Assembly (NCBI GenBank): GCA_900769555.1
Contig: CAAGHA010000189.1
Span: 1 to 33,185 of the forward strand
Origin: Bacteroidales bacterium
Lineage (GTDB): Bacteria > Bacteroidota > Bacteroidia > Bacteroidales > Paludibacteraceae
Direction: 5' to 3'
Length of the DNA: 33,185 bases
Under the pieces are notes generated by a model. It was not told the DNA's origin. It ran no database searches and saw only the letters and a list, made by a program, of their open reading frames with translations. Of the stretch, positions 7,720 to 17,637 are shown in pieces (position 1 is the stretch's first letter; each line of letters starts with the position of its first letter). Position numbers and translations under genes: made by a program.

Positions 7720-10700
7720 TTATTTTTCTGACATATTCTCTGCCTTGCCAGCCAAGCTACCAGTAATTGTAGAACATCCCATCATAAAGGAAGCACTACT
7801 GTTGGTATAAGCATTACCAAAAATGCCGCCCACATAGGAACCGCCACTAACCGAACCAGAATTGACAGAATCATATACTTGTACAACCTGCGAAGAACCA
7901 GTATTTTTGCAATACAATTCACCAAAAATACCGCCAACATATCCATTAGTAGCTTTAATCGCTCCACCATTTTGCATATTATTAATTTTTATAGTTCTCT
8001 GTGAATAACTTGCATTCCAAGAACCTCCAAAAAATCCTGCAATGCCACCTACATGCTCGTAACCAGTAACATTTGCTTTGTTTTCAAGATTTTCCATATT
8101 AACGTTGCCTAAAGCAGACAAATAGCCAGCAATTCCGCCTACATACTGTCCTTCGGATTTATAATCGATTGTTACAGAATTGACTGAATTATTGACAATA
8201 TAACCCAATCCAACAATACCGCCGACATATGCCTTTTTTTTGCCTTCTTCGGTTATATATTTTGTAGCACTTAAAGTAGAACCCTCATTGCTACAATTAT
8301 TAAGTACCAATCCAGATGCTTTACCTACTATGCATCCAACCATTGCTTCGGCAGATATATTTCCCTTGCATACGGCGCGATCAATCATAGAAGCGTCAGA
8401 ATTCGTATAGGCATTGCCAAAAATGCCGCCAACATATGTTTTTCCCGAAACATCGCCAAAGTTTTCAGAATCATATATCTGCACAACTTGCGATGCTCCG
8501 GTATTGTTACAATACAATTCACCAAAAATGCCGCCGACATAGCTACCACTTGCCAAAATATTTCCAGAATTTTTTAGAGAATTAATTGTCAAAGTTCTTT
8601 GAGAATAACTTTCATTCCACGAGCCACCAAAAGAACCGGCTATGCCACCTACATATTCCTTGCCCTGGATATTGGCTTTGTTTTCCAAATTTTCAACGCC
8701 AACATTTCCTAAGACGCTAAGTCTACCTGCTATACCGCCTACATAATGCCCCTCAGATGTGTATGCAATATTTACACTGTTAGTTGAATTGTTTACTATG
8801 TATCCATAGCCGACAATACCACCCACATATGCTAATTTCTTTCCATCTTCAGTAATGTATTTTGTTGCAGTTAGTGCAGATCCTTCATTGGTACAATTGT
8901 TAAAAACAATATTACTTGCTTTACCAGCAATACATCCAACTATTGCCTCAGCTGCAACTTTGCTACTACTTGTCGCTCTATCAAGAATTGATGCTGAAGA
9001 GTTGGTGTATGCATTTCCAAAAATTCCACCAACATACAATTTGCCGGATACATCGCCTTGATTTTCTGTATCATACATCTGAACAACTTGTGAAGCTCCA
9101 GTATTATTGCAATACAGTTCTCCAAATATTCCGCCAGAGTAATTACCTTCAGCTACAATATTGCCAGTGTTAACAAAGGTGTTAATGGTCATTGTTCGCT
9201 GTGAATAACTCTCGTTCCAAGAGCCACCAAAGTATCCTGAAATTCCACCAACATGTTCTTTACCAGAAATATTAGCATTATTTTTAAGATTTTTCAAACC
9301 AACATTTCCGAGAACAGACAATTTTCCAGCAATACCACCGACAAAATCACCTTCAGACTTATACTCAATTGCAACACTGTTGATAGAATCATTTACCATA
9401 TATCCATGACCAACTATACCACCGACATATGCTAATTTTTTACCATCTTCGGTTATATATTTTGTAGCAACCAACTTGGAGCCTTCATTGGTACAATTAT
9501 TAAGTGTGATATTACTTGTTTTTCCTGCTATGCAACCGACCATGGCTTCGGCAGAAATAGAACCACTTGATACAGCTCTGTCAACAAAAGAAGACGAATT
9601 GTTTGAGTAAGCATTGCCAAATATTCCACCAACGTAAGTCAAACCAGAAACATCACCCTTGTTATTAACATCATATATCTGTACGAGTTGTGATGACCCA
9701 GTATTGTTACAATACAATTCACCAAAAATTCCACCAACATAATTACCATGTCCAGATATTTTCCCAGCATTGCTAACGGAATTTATTTGTAATGTTCGCG
9801 TTGAATATGACGAATTCCATGAGCCACCAAAATACCCCGCAATGCCTCCAACCCTTTCATTACCAGTAACATCGGCAACATTATTAAGAGTACCAATTGA
9901 AAAATCTCCCAATTTCGATATTGAGCCTGCAATACCACCAACATTTTCTGATGAATCCGCAATAACAGAACCAGATACCTTAATGCTGGATGCCGATCCT
10001 TCTAAAGTTCCGCACAATATTCCAATATTTTTTTGGTAACCAGTGACTTTGATTTCTGCATTTTCAAAATTCAAATTAGCAACTGTACCGGTTAGTGTGG
10101 AGAAAAATCCTACATTGGATGCGGAAGTCTCTATCTTTAAATTTTTGATAGTATATCCATTTCCCATAAAGGTTCCCTTGAAGCCTTCGATGGGAGTCCA
10201 GTTAACGCCAGACAAATCTATGTCATTCTTTAACTGATATGTTGCTTCCGAACCCACAAGTTTCTGAAGATCGTCAACCGTTTTAATGGAATATTCATCA
10301 TTGCCACCAATTGACCAATACATGCTGTATTGTGAGCATTCAAACGACTGGTATCCATCAGTTATTTCCACAGTCATTGTTTCAAGTGGAGTGTAATTAT
10401 CCGGCTGGATAACCCATTGTCCCGGGGTCAAAGTCAACACTAAATTACCATTATTCTTCTTTTCGGTTATCTTTCCCGCGACCTCATATTTACCATATGT
10501 ATTACCTACGATAAACTCCAAGAAACCTGTAAGATTTCCCGATTGGTCACATGAAGTAATAGTTACAACTGCATTTCCTTCGACCTTTCCAGTATTATAA
10601 GTACCACTATATGTTTGAATAATTTCTGGCGTGTAAAGTTCCTCGTTGGCCATATTGGGATAAATCATCTTAGGCCATACAACAAAGTATGCCAGTGCAA

Positions 10701-11271
10701 CCAAAACACACAAGGTTATAGTCCAACCAATAAGTTTTTTGGGGACTTTCTTCTTGCGTTTTACATGATGATTCAAATTCAAACCATACGTATTGTTTGA
10801 GGGTGTATTCACCGTTCTCGGCTGTTGAGTTGGCTGACGTGATGGTGTATAACTACTGTTAGACGTTTGTCCGCTATATGAGCTACTACTTCCCGATGAA
10901 GTGGTCTGTGTAAGCTGCGGCTTAGGTTGAACAGGCTTCGGGAAATTAGGCTTCCTCTTGCCTAATGCACCGCAAACCCAACCAACTGCCATTTCGGCTC
11001 TGTCCTCAGATAGCGATTCGTCATCAACCAACAGAGTCTTTACAGCTTTACATACTCCATCCAAATCACTATTACTTGCAGCCGAAATTTTAGCAAACGC
11101 ATCAACATCAATAATAGACTTAATCAATTTGCGGGTTTTTGCATTATCATTTCCAGGAAAATAGTCGCTAACAAGAGCATTAGCTCTTGCATGATTCGCG
11201 AAGGCTCCTACACCTACCGAATCAACTATCTTTTTTAGACTGGAAATTATTTCTGTGTCATTCATTGCCAT
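7720..11271 (-). CDS. Shared-N-domain membrane protein with long GLUG-type repeats
   Basis: Start set at ATG 11271 because AAAGGTGG lies 8 bases upstream; an in-frame GTG at 11283 overlaps that site. About 1183 residues: the shared N-domain (1-105, motif VSDYFP), a Pro/Ser/Thr/Gln-rich linker (about 108-165), a KRKKKVPKK basic patch, one membrane helix (about 180-199), and then a long beta-rich region with GLUG-type VGGIxG motifs. The basic patch before the helix predicts N-domain inside and repeats outside the cell. The repeats form 200-residue units and probably fold as a beta-helix stalk, as in surface adhesins. This is the best candidate for the exposed part of the system. Confidence 0.8.
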   Translation of the reverse strand: MAMNDTEIISSLKKIVDSVGVGAFANHARANALVSDYFPGNDNAKTRKLIKSIIDVDAFAKISAASNSDLDGVCKAVKTLLVDDESLSEDRAEMAVGWVCGALGKRKPNFPKPVQPKPQLTQTTSSGSSSSYSGQTSNSSYTPSRQPTQQPRTVNTPSNNTYGLNLNHHVKRKKKVPKKLIGWTITLCVLVALAYFVVWPKMIYPNMANEELYTPEIIQTYSGTYNTGKVEGNAVVTITSCDQSGNLTGFLEFIVGNTYGKYEVAGKITEKKNNGNLVLTLTPGQWVIQPDNYTPLETMTVEITDGYQSFECSQYSMYWSIGGNDEYSIKTVDDLQKLVGSEATYQLKNDIDLSGVNWTPIEGFKGTFMGNGYTIKNLKIETSASNVGFFSTLTGTVANLNFENAEIKVTGYQKNIGILCGTLEGSASSIKVSGSVIADSSENVGGIAGSISKLGDFSIGTLNNVADVTGNERVGGIAGYFGGSWNSSYSTRTLQINSVSNAGKISGHGNYVGGIFGELYCNNTGSSQLVQIYDVNNKGDVSGLTYVGGIFGNAYSNNSSSFVDRAVSSGSISAEAMVGCIAGKTSNITLNNCTNEGSKLVATKYITEDGKKLAYVGGIVGHGYMVNDSINSVAIEYKSEGDFVGGIAGKLSVLGNVGLKNLKNNANISGKEHVGGISGYFGGSWNESYSQRTMTINTFVNTGNIVAEGNYSGGIFGELYCNNTGASQVVQMYDTENQGDVSGKLYVGGIFGNAYTNSSASILDRATSSSKVAAEAIVGCIAGKASNIVFNNCTNEGSALTATKYITEDGKKLAYVGGIVGYGYIVNNSTNSVNIAYTSEGHYVGGIAGRLSVLGNVGVENLENKANIQGKEYVGGIAGSFGGSWNESYSQRTLTINSLKNSGNILASGSYVGGIFGELYCNNTGASQVVQIYDSENFGDVSGKTYVGGIFGNAYTNSDASMIDRAVCKGNISAEAMVGCIVGKASGLVLNNCSNEGSTLSATKYITEEGKKKAYVGGIVGLGYIVNNSVNSVTIDYKSEGQYVGGIAGYLSALGNVNMENLENKANVTGYEHVGGIAGFFGGSWNASYSQRTIKINNMQNGGAIKATNGYVGGIFGELYCKNTGSSQVVQVYDSVNSGSVSGGSYVGGIFGNAYTNSSASFMMGCSTITGSLAGKAENMSEK
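7780..9990 (-). repeat. Coding tandem repeats with an exact 600-bp period
   Basis: Equivalent sequence (GCATT-CC-AAAAAT-CC-CC) recurs at 7811, 8411, 9011 and 9611, exactly 600 bases apart, and other markers such as the SWNxSYSxRT codons keep the same spacing. The array covers about 3.6 units and ends in a partial copy at the gene's 3' end. Units encode 200 residues with VGGIFGELYCNNTG, GNAY and ATKYITEDGKK landmarks. The copies differ at many third-codon positions, so they are old or under selection rather than a recent duplication. Confidence 0.85.
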
Positions 11272-11295
11272 AAGTTGTACCACCTTTGTATATTT

Positions 11296-12084
11296 TTATG
11301 ACCAAAACTTGCGTTCAAGCTTCTTCATATATTTTTCGTTATATTTCTTATACTTAGCCAAGGCTGGATTTAATCCACCGCCGTCAATCAAACATGCGTC
11401 GTAAACATTGCAATATCTACTTGCTTTTTCCCACTCGCAAGCAATTTTATATTTACTGTTCAATTTAATGCCTCTGAATAACGACTGAAGAGGATGCATT
11501 ATTTTGTAAGCTAATGAAAAATCCATCGCGATTTGAGACTCAAGATCTTCATATGCCTGCATAGGGTAAATTGGATTATTATGAGTGCTATACCCTATTC
11601 CACTTCCCGGGATCCACACTGGTGTGGCAACTTCCTTTTTATCTGCTGTTCTCACAGTTTTTTTGTCATGTGAATAAACTGTTGAAACGGTTGCTTTTTT
11701 CTGTGAAGTTGAACTTTGTGAAGCCGTTTTATTTTGCTTCAACGGAATTTTAGGTTGCATACTGAGATCATATTGCAAATTCATTACATCTGCAATATCA
11801 CAAACAATTGCTGTCGCAACACTTTTATCAATGAAGGCTTGTTCCTTTAACATATCAATTGCTTTGTTACACGCAATAGATACCTCCATTGAATTGTTCG
11901 GTGCTTTCGATAGAATACCTATCACATCAAACTCATAAGCAATTCTCAATTTGTTCTTTTCTGTTCGCCCATCCGGACGATAATCGGAAAACATAGCGAT
12001 TACTCGTTTCCCATCTTTAAGTATATCTATACCATAATCAGATATTATCTGATTCAATGTAATTACAAGTGTTGACTGACTCAT
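11296..12084 (-). CDS. Shared-N-domain protein, C-terminal domain unknown
   Basis: A 262-residue protein. Residues 1 to about 103 are the shared N-domain with the FSDYRP motif near residue 32. A polar, Lys/Ser/Thr-rich linker (about 104-150) leads to a helical domain of about 100 residues containing CEWEKASRYCNVYDACLIDG and a basic end (KKLERKFW), which I do not recognise. The upstream GAGAGG is distant from the ATG at 12084, so translation may depend on coupling. It stands between the GLUG protein and the coiled-coil shared-domain protein. Soluble, probably cytoplasmic. Confidence 0.65.
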   Translation of the reverse strand: MSQSTLVITLNQIISDYGIDILKDGKRVIAMFSDYRPDGRTEKNKLRIAYEFDVIGILSKAPNNSMEVSIACNKAIDMLKEQAFIDKSVATAIVCDIADVMNLQYDLSMQPKIPLKQNKTASQSSTSQKKATVSTVYSHDKKTVRTADKKEVATPVWIPGSGIGYSTHNNPIYPMQAYEDLESQIAMDFSLAYKIMHPLQSLFRGIKLNSKYKIACEWEKASRYCNVYDACLIDGGGLNPALAKYKKYNEKYMKKLERKFWS

Positions 12085-12139
12085 TTCAAAACATTAAAAC
12101 CTCTCATTTCACAGTCGCTTATCATCGTTGTTTGAGTAA

Positions 12140-13108
12140 TTAATTTAATAGTCCTTTTATCTGACAATAATTAACTAAATAATTGACCGCATTAGTATCC
12201 GTATCGAGAATCAACATATTATTGTATACAACAAATACTGCATTAAAATTTGCAGGTGGCATTTGTGCAACAACATATTGTTTGCCATTGTATGACAAAC
12301 AAGCTTTTGTAATATATGAAACAGGACCTAAAAAAGTCTGAATATAAAATGTAGTGTTGCGTGAACATATTTGCATTGAAGCAACAATGCTATTTATTTC
12401 CTTTGGTTGATTGCTTAACACGTCACGTTCAAGGGCGTTAATTTCGTTAACACAAGAGTCAATTGCTTTATACAATGGTTCTACTTGTGTTTCCAAAACA
12501 AAATAATTATCCCCTTCATTCACAATCTTTTTAGCCTGTTCTTGAACACTCGCTAATTGCATCATAATTGATAGCAATTTGATTTTTTGCGTTTCGTTTA
12601 GTGGTTCTTTGGAAAGTCTCTCGTATTTTTTCATTCCATCCGTCAACTCTGAGACTTTACGTTCCAATTTGTCCTTAGTTGCTAAGGATTTTTGCTGGTT
12701 GGATTTTTCATAAGAGGTTTTATCAATCGCAACTGCAGTAGTAAATTGACTATCTTTATGGGCATTTTTAGAAATGTCATTAGGTACTTGTTTTCCACAA
12801 GCCTTATAAATTCGTTCCAATGTTATTTCCGCAGCTTGTTCTGCAATCATATAGTCATCAATTAGCAAACATTTTGCTCTCATATAAACATTTCTATCTT
12901 CATAAGAAGTCGAATGCACTATCATTTTATAGATACCACACTCGCAGGAAATATTGAGCAAATTTTTCTCTGCGTTGCTAAGCCGCGGAAAATAGTCCGA
13001 AATCAATGCCCTTGCTCTCCGAGGCTCATCAAATACATTTCTTCCATTGTCGGAGATAAGTTTTTTCAAGCCCAAGATGATAATATCATGTTCCTTGCCA
13101 AAATCCAT
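12140..13108 (-). CDS. Shared-N-domain protein with coiled coil
   Basis: A 322-residue protein. Residues about 4-105 carry the shared N-domain with motif ISDYFP. Residues about 130-215 are heptad-like and charged (for example KLERKVSELTDGMKKYERL), a likely coiled coil for dimerisation. The last ~100 residues (about 225-322) form a strand-rich domain with YIQTFLGPVSYITKACLSYN that I cannot place. No membrane helix or signal peptide. It lies 19 bases after the DUF1292 member, so consecutive shared-domain genes at 11296, 12140 and 13128 look like a tandem family expansion with replaced C-termini. Confidence 0.65.
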   Translation of the reverse strand: MDFGKEHDIIILGLKKLISDNGRNVFDEPRRARALISDYFPRLSNAEKNLLNISCECGIYKMIVHSTSYEDRNVYMRAKCLLIDDYMIAEQAAEITLERIYKACGKQVPNDISKNAHKDSQFTTAVAIDKTSYEKSNQQKSLATKDKLERKVSELTDGMKKYERLSKEPLNETQKIKLLSIMMQLASVQEQAKKIVNEGDNYFVLETQVEPLYKAIDSCVNEINALERDVLSNQPKEINSIVASMQICSRNTTFYIQTFLGPVSYITKACLSYNGKQYVVAQMPPANFNAVFVVYNNMLILDTDTNAVNYLVNYCQIKGLLN

Positions 13109-13127
13109 AGTATCTCACCCGCAACAA

Positions 13128-13847
13128 TTAATCGACATCAATTCCCTCTGAACGAAGCATTTCGTAGTATTCTTCAAAAACCTTATCAATTATTTCGTCC
13201 TCTTCCACGATAACAAGACAATCCTCGCCATCAATTTCTTCAATGGCAAAAACTAACGCCTCATCATCCCCGATTCCTTCCATCTTTAATGCAGGCTTCA
13301 ACAGAGCATAAACTCGATTTTCTATCTGAACAAGTGCTATTTGCTCAAATTCAACTTTTTGATTATCCTCGTTAAACAGAACAATATTATCATTATTGTC
13401 CTCATCTAACAACATATCAATAGGCGACAAAAACTCTGCACTTGATGAATGATGCTTCTCTCTTTCCGCTTCATTTGATGCATTAATAAGTTGATGAATG
13501 AAATCCATTTCATCTTCAAGTTCATCGCGAACATACCCCAATGCTTCGTCAAACCAACCAAGTGCTTTTTCAGCCCATGACTCAGCAATAAATTCCCTCT
13601 CTGTTAATATGTAGAGTGCTCTTTGACGATCTGAAGAATAATTATCTCGATTTGTTGTAGCAACGAATCCCATAGCTCCCGAGGCTATGACTCGCTTCAA
13701 GAGCACCTTTTCCTCTGTTAACGAATTATCGGTAACAAAATCCGCAACAATGGCACTTGCTTTGCGAGAATCGCTAAAGATCTCGATTCCGAAGCTGTCA
13801 ATAATGTTACGAATAATCTCATTCATTCTTTTATCTGCATTCGCCAT
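13128..13847 (-). CDS. Shared-N-domain protein with DUF1292-like C-terminus
   Basis: A 239-residue protein with AAGGAG before ATG 13847. Residues about 8-106 are the shared N-domain, with the motif in the variant form VADFVT. Residues about 153-235 match the DUF1292 pattern: DNIVLFNEDNQKVEFEQIAL, then YALLKP, EALVFAIEE and an acidic CLVIVEEDE ending. DUF1292 proteins are small acidic proteins of unknown role. The strongly acidic C-terminus contrasts with the basic tails of its paralogues. It is 12 bases downstream of the VirD4-like ATPase gene, suggesting that the two are made together. Confidence 0.75.
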   Translation of the reverse strand: MANADKRMNEIIRNIIDSFGIEIFSDSRKASAIVADFVTDNSLTEEKVLLKRVIASGAMGFVATTNRDNYSSDRQRALYILTEREFIAESWAEKALGWFDEALGYVRDELEDEMDFIHQLINASNEAEREKHHSSSAEFLSPIDMLLDEDNNDNIVLFNEDNQKVEFEQIALVQIENRVYALLKPALKMEGIGDDEALVFAIEEIDGEDCLVIVEEDEIIDKVFEEYYEMLRSEGIDVD

Positions 13848-13859
13848 ATTGTTTCTCCT

Positions 13860-16202
13860 TTACGAATTGCCTGCAATTATTTTTTTGATCTCACGAATGT
13901 TTGACAATGTTAATTCTGTTTGAACTTCGTCCAGTGCTTTTTTAAAAGCTACCATTATTGACTCGGGGAAAAGATTCGCTGCTTTTAAACGATCATATTC
14001 TTCCTGCATAGAAGCGTTCCAAAGTTCCTTGCTATCATAATCATTGTTCTTAATATATTCTTCTATGATTTCAAACTTAAAAATATTGGGGTTATTGGGG
14101 AACGGCGCATCCGAATTGCATCCGTCTGCATTACTTTCATTTGCATTGCAAATATACTCCAGCGCAGTAGCCAAGAATTCGGGGATCATTGTATAATTTT
14201 CAAGTTGATTTATAACATCCGATATTCCCAATAATTCAACATGCTTCTTCAAATCAACAAATAATGGGTTGTCCTCCACTTTGACGTCATCTAACCAGTC
14301 ATCGATTTTCTTGGTATCATTCTTCGAGGGCTTTGTGTCGAAATCAAAAGGATTAGATGGAGTGTCAAAATCAAATGGGTTTCTTTGCTTTTGTGGCGTT
14401 ACTTCAACTGGAGCTGATATATCATGAACACTACTAAATCCGTTTTTCATGCGATAGTCATATAATGCAAATTGTCTTTTAGTAATATTGGATTTAACAA
14501 TATGATTATCAAGTAGCTCAATCGCACCTTTTTGTGCCAATCCCTTGATTAATTTCTTCACATCAATCATGGGAAAACTAACAATCAACTCCTGTAACGG
14601 CTTTTTTTCACGCTCAATATATTTAAGCACCTCATATTCAGAGTTTGAAATAGCCGGGGGGATATCATCGGGATAAAATGAAGTCTGCTGATAATCAAAT
14701 CTGTTGTGCGGATAAACATTATTTACATCATCCGCAGGGACAAATTCGTCGCAGTTGTAAAACGCTTCGATATACGTCTTGGTTAAAGGATGCCTATTAG
14801 ATTTAACATAAATATACCCTTCTTCTGTAAGATTAAGGCGTTCAGTTGTCATTAAATCTACTACTTCTAATCGAGGATCCTGTTGGGCAATAACACTTGC
14901 CAACGACTCAATTGTTTTTTGACCACAAGATTTTGCAAAACGAACCTCTGTCTCGTGATCATGAGATCCCATAAAAATTTCTGTGCTGTTGGCTCTTATA
15001 ATTCTTCCAATATTAGGGTCAAATTTTCTATCCAGTTGGGCATCACATTGAAGAATCATATGCCAGAACATTCCGAATTTTCTGGAGGTTGTGAGCATTT
15101 TTATATATTCCGGTCCGTCGGCAATATTACAATTTGCAAATTCATCAAGAAAACAATGTATATTTCTTGGTAGCTTTTTGCGTTGGCTTTCTTTTCCAAC
15201 TTTCACTACTTGAGTGTATATTTCATTCACCAGTAATGAAATCAAATCATCGCCAATTTTTGTACTGCCAGATTGAATGACAATTACGGTAGGATCATTA
15301 ATAAAGTCCGAAATGTCAATTGTGTTATTTGAAGATAGACTATACAGCGAAGGTTGACCAAATGAATCATAATGATTCTCAACAACACCAAAGTAAGATG
15401 CTCTGGTCTTATCAGCGTTATTGGTTACAGATATCATTTTTTGTGTAGATAACGCTTTTGTTCCTTTTCGTTTATAATGCGGAATTCTAAACAAATCATT
15501 TGAACCATAATTACTTGTCAACGATTCGCGCAGCCAATAATGATTTTGAATCACATTATAAATAGTTACACATTCCTCGGGTATGTCTCCTTTGATCAAG
15601 TCTTCAAATTTATCAAGAATGCAGCCGTTAGTATAAGATCTCGCACCTCTATCCCAAATTGGATCATTAGAGGATTCAATCGGCTGAATTATTTCAGATA
15701 TTTTTCTGATTTTGTTGATCGTGTCATTGCTTATATTTCTTGTTTTTAAACACTCTTTGGCTAATTCAGCAAAAGGATTATATGTATCCGATCTCTGTGG
15801 GTTATCGCAATTCAAAATCTTAATACTATAGCCATTTTTCTTAAGATGATTATAAAGGTTTTCAATAATTTCCCCATGGATATCCACTATAACAAAGCTC
15901 GGCTTAACTTTAAGACTTGAAAGAGCGAGAATAGATTGCATAACAAATCTCGTTGTTTTACCCGCACCGGTTTCACCTTCAGTGTATGTATGAAATACTC
16001 TCTTTCTGCCACCATACATAGCTTTTCCAGTGTTAATATCCTTGCAACAACATAAAGGAAACCAATCTTCCTCTACGTTTTGTAATTCTTCCGAACTATA
16101 AAAAATCAAATCGCTATCCGGATCGTTGTAGTTCAAAAGTTTGGAATTGGGATAATTTTTATTTATATGCTCTTCAATTACTCGGTCTCTCAAGACACTC
16201 AT
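13860..16202 (-). CDS. VirD4/TraG-like coupling ATPase
   Basis: Start set at ATG 16202 (AGAGGTG 6 bases upstream), although a GTG at 16211 overlaps the ClpP stop. About 780 residues. Walker A GETGAGKTT sits at about residues 76-84, Walker B with IHCFLDEFANC in the middle, followed by the TSRKFGMFWHMILQCDAQ segment typical of TraG/TraD recognition regions. These hexameric motors feed DNA or proteins to type IV secretion channels. There is no N-terminal membrane helix, no relaxase and no mating-pair gene in the window, so this is a soluble, repurposed member. The C-terminal part has a winged-helix-like region and two NPFDF motifs in a disordered stretch, shared with a vWA protein. Confidence 0.8.
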   Translation of the reverse strand: MSVLRDRVIEEHINKNYPNSKLLNYNDPDSDLIFYSSEELQNVEEDWFPLCCCKDINTGKAMYGGRKRVFHTYTEGETGAGKTTRFVMQSILALSSLKVKPSFVIVDIHGEIIENLYNHLKKNGYSIKILNCDNPQRSDTYNPFAELAKECLKTRNISNDTINKIRKISEIIQPIESSNDPIWDRGARSYTNGCILDKFEDLIKGDIPEECVTIYNVIQNHYWLRESLTSNYGSNDLFRIPHYKRKGTKALSTQKMISVTNNADKTRASYFGVVENHYDSFGQPSLYSLSSNNTIDISDFINDPTVIVIQSGSTKIGDDLISLLVNEIYTQVVKVGKESQRKKLPRNIHCFLDEFANCNIADGPEYIKMLTTSRKFGMFWHMILQCDAQLDRKFDPNIGRIIRANSTEIFMGSHDHETEVRFAKSCGQKTIESLASVIAQQDPRLEVVDLMTTERLNLTEEGYIYVKSNRHPLTKTYIEAFYNCDEFVPADDVNNVYPHNRFDYQQTSFYPDDIPPAISNSEYEVLKYIEREKKPLQELIVSFPMIDVKKLIKGLAQKGAIELLDNHIVKSNITKRQFALYDYRMKNGFSSVHDISAPVEVTPQKQRNPFDFDTPSNPFDFDTKPSKNDTKKIDDWLDDVKVEDNPLFVDLKKHVELLGISDVINQLENYTMIPEFLATALEYICNANESNADGCNSDAPFPNNPNIFKFEIIEEYIKNNDYDSKELWNASMQEEYDRLKAANLFPESIMVAFKKALDEVQTELTLSNIREIKKIIAGNS

Positions 16203-16207
16203 TTCGC

Positions 16208-16771
16208 TCACCTCTTTTTAGGCACTATTATTTCATCAATTAGTCCATACTCTTTAGCTTCACCCGCACTCATATAATAATCACGATCTGTATCAAGTTC
16301 TACATCCTTGATGTCCTTATTACACGCAGTAGCTAAAATATTATTTAGAATCTTTTTCGTCTGCAAAATGTTTTTTGCATAAATCTCAATATCAGATGCT
16401 TGCGATATACCAAAACCGCCTAAAGGTTGATGTATCATAATCGTACTATGCGGTAACGCATATCGCATTCCCCTTGTGCCAGAAGCTGCAATTAACGCTG
16501 CCATACTTGCCGCCATTCCACAAACAACAATTTTCACAGGGCTTTCTATGCAGTTAATAGTATCAATAATTGCTAAGCCGGAAGAAACCTCTCCTCCCGG
16601 TGAGTTGATTTCTATCGTTATTGGCTTTTCTGAATCTATGTAATCTAAGTATTTCAACCTACATCCAACATCATACGCAGTAGTTGCATTGATTTCCCCA
16701 TACAAAAATACAGTGCGTGTTTGAGTAAAAAAGTCTCCTTGATTTATGCTATATATATCAAATTTACTCAT
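16208..16771 (-). CDS. clpP: ClpP-family serine peptidase
   Basis: A 187-residue ClpP-type peptidase of normal family length. The catalytic Ser is in GMAASMAA (S89), His in IMIHQPLGG (H114), and Asp in DTDRD (about D164, preceded by the D-R oligomerisation sensor pair). Oxyanion segment SPGG is at 57-60. It should form the usual barrel that degrades unfolded proteins fed by an AAA+ partner. It is encoded immediately before the VirD4-like ATPase and its TGA overlaps that gene's upstream GTG. Being embedded in the accessory operon, it is probably a second, dedicated ClpP besides the housekeeping one; no ClpX/ClpA gene is nearby. Confidence 0.9.
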   Translation of the reverse strand: MSKFDIYSINQGDFFTQTRTVFLYGEINATTAYDVGCRLKYLDYIDSEKPITIEINSPGGEVSSGLAIIDTINCIESPVKIVVCGMAASMAALIAASGTRGMRYALPHSTIMIHQPLGGFGISQASDIEIYAKNILQTKKILNNILATACNKDIKDVELDTDRDYYMSAGEAKEYGLIDEIIVPKKR

Positions 16772-16781
16772 CTTCTAACTC

Positions 16782-17609
16782 CTAAAATCCATACTCTTTA
16801 TTCGAATACTTACCCTCTACATGCATCACTAAATAGAAGTTTGTATCCGCAGATAATTTTATCATTTTTGTTTTATAGTCATCTGTACTATCAAGAACAT
16901 ATTGCGTCATCGGTCGATCAATAAACTTAGCTCCACTTTTCGTATTTCTCTGAGATATAAACATTATTAAATTAGATGTTTGAACGTCTTCTTCACTATA
17001 TAGCGGATAATTTGAATATGTAGCTATTGCGGAGAAAGAATCGTATTCTGTCTCCAAAATACTCCTTATATTCTTCCATTTTTGCTGTTGATTTATTTCT
17101 TCTTCCGATACCATTGAATTGATCAACATGTCTATCGACAATAAATCTCCATTCATTGCCAAAAACGACCATATCCTTTTAGCAACATTGGGGTTCTGTG
17201 TTAAAAGAATTCCATTCCAATTCATAATAGCCAAAAGTTTACACGAGTTAATATCTCCAATATTTGCATTGGATTTAATCTCTTCTACAAAATTGGTTTC
17301 ATTAAATCTTTTAACTTTTTTTATTGCAGCAGCAACAAGTGCATCTCGTTTTATATCGTAAGAAATAATGTCATGAGAAATATCCGAGGAATCTAATAAA
17401 GCCACATCGGAACATGTCTGTAAACACTTGGCGCTTTCGATCATTTTCCAACATTCAGAAAACATATCGGTGCACTTCTTTATTTCACACAAGAACGCTA
17501 ATACTTTTCGTTCTATTTCACAGATCGTTTCACTACTCTCATAGGATAGCAACGAAGACACAATGTTAAAATATTCATTAAGCACTTCGCATTTTAGATT
17601 GCTATTCAT
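16782..17609 (-). CDS. Hypothetical helical protein, weak Sel1-like pattern
   Basis: A 275-residue, mostly helical and Cys-containing protein without membrane helix. The middle section (GDINSCKLLAIMNWNGILL followed about 35 residues later by FLAMNGDLLSIDMLI) resembles degenerate Sel1-type units, suggesting a protein-binding scaffold. The last ~70 residues are strand-rich and not recognised. AAGGAG lies upstream of ATG 17609. It is placed 10 bases before clpP, so it could be an adaptor delivering substrates to that peptidase; this is inference from position only. Confidence 0.5.
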   Translation of the reverse strand: MNSNLKCEVLNEYFNIVSSLLSYESSETICEIERKVLAFLCEIKKCTDMFSECWKMIESAKCLQTCSDVALLDSSDISHDIISYDIKRDALVAAAIKKVKRFNETNFVEEIKSNANIGDINSCKLLAIMNWNGILLTQNPNVAKRIWSFLAMNGDLLSIDMLINSMVSEEEINQQQKWKNIRSILETEYDSFSAIATYSNYPLYSEEDVQTSNLIMFISQRNTKSGAKFIDRPMTQYVLDSTDDYKTKMIKLSADTNFYLVMHVEGKYSNKEYGF

Positions 17610-17637
17610 TTACATTAGACTCCTTTCTATAAATTTA

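Noticed and set aside
7780..9990. CRISPR or satellite array
   Set aside because: The 600-bp units are wholly within one open frame and diverge mainly at synonymous positions; they are protein repeats.
8855..10237. Plus-strand frames opposite the GLUG gene
   Set aside because: Low-complexity antisense shadows of repeats, without ribosome sites or family resemblance.
13860..16202. Conjugative element
   Set aside because: Only a VirD4-like ATPase is present; no relaxase, VirB4 or mating-channel genes, and the ATPase lacks its membrane helices.
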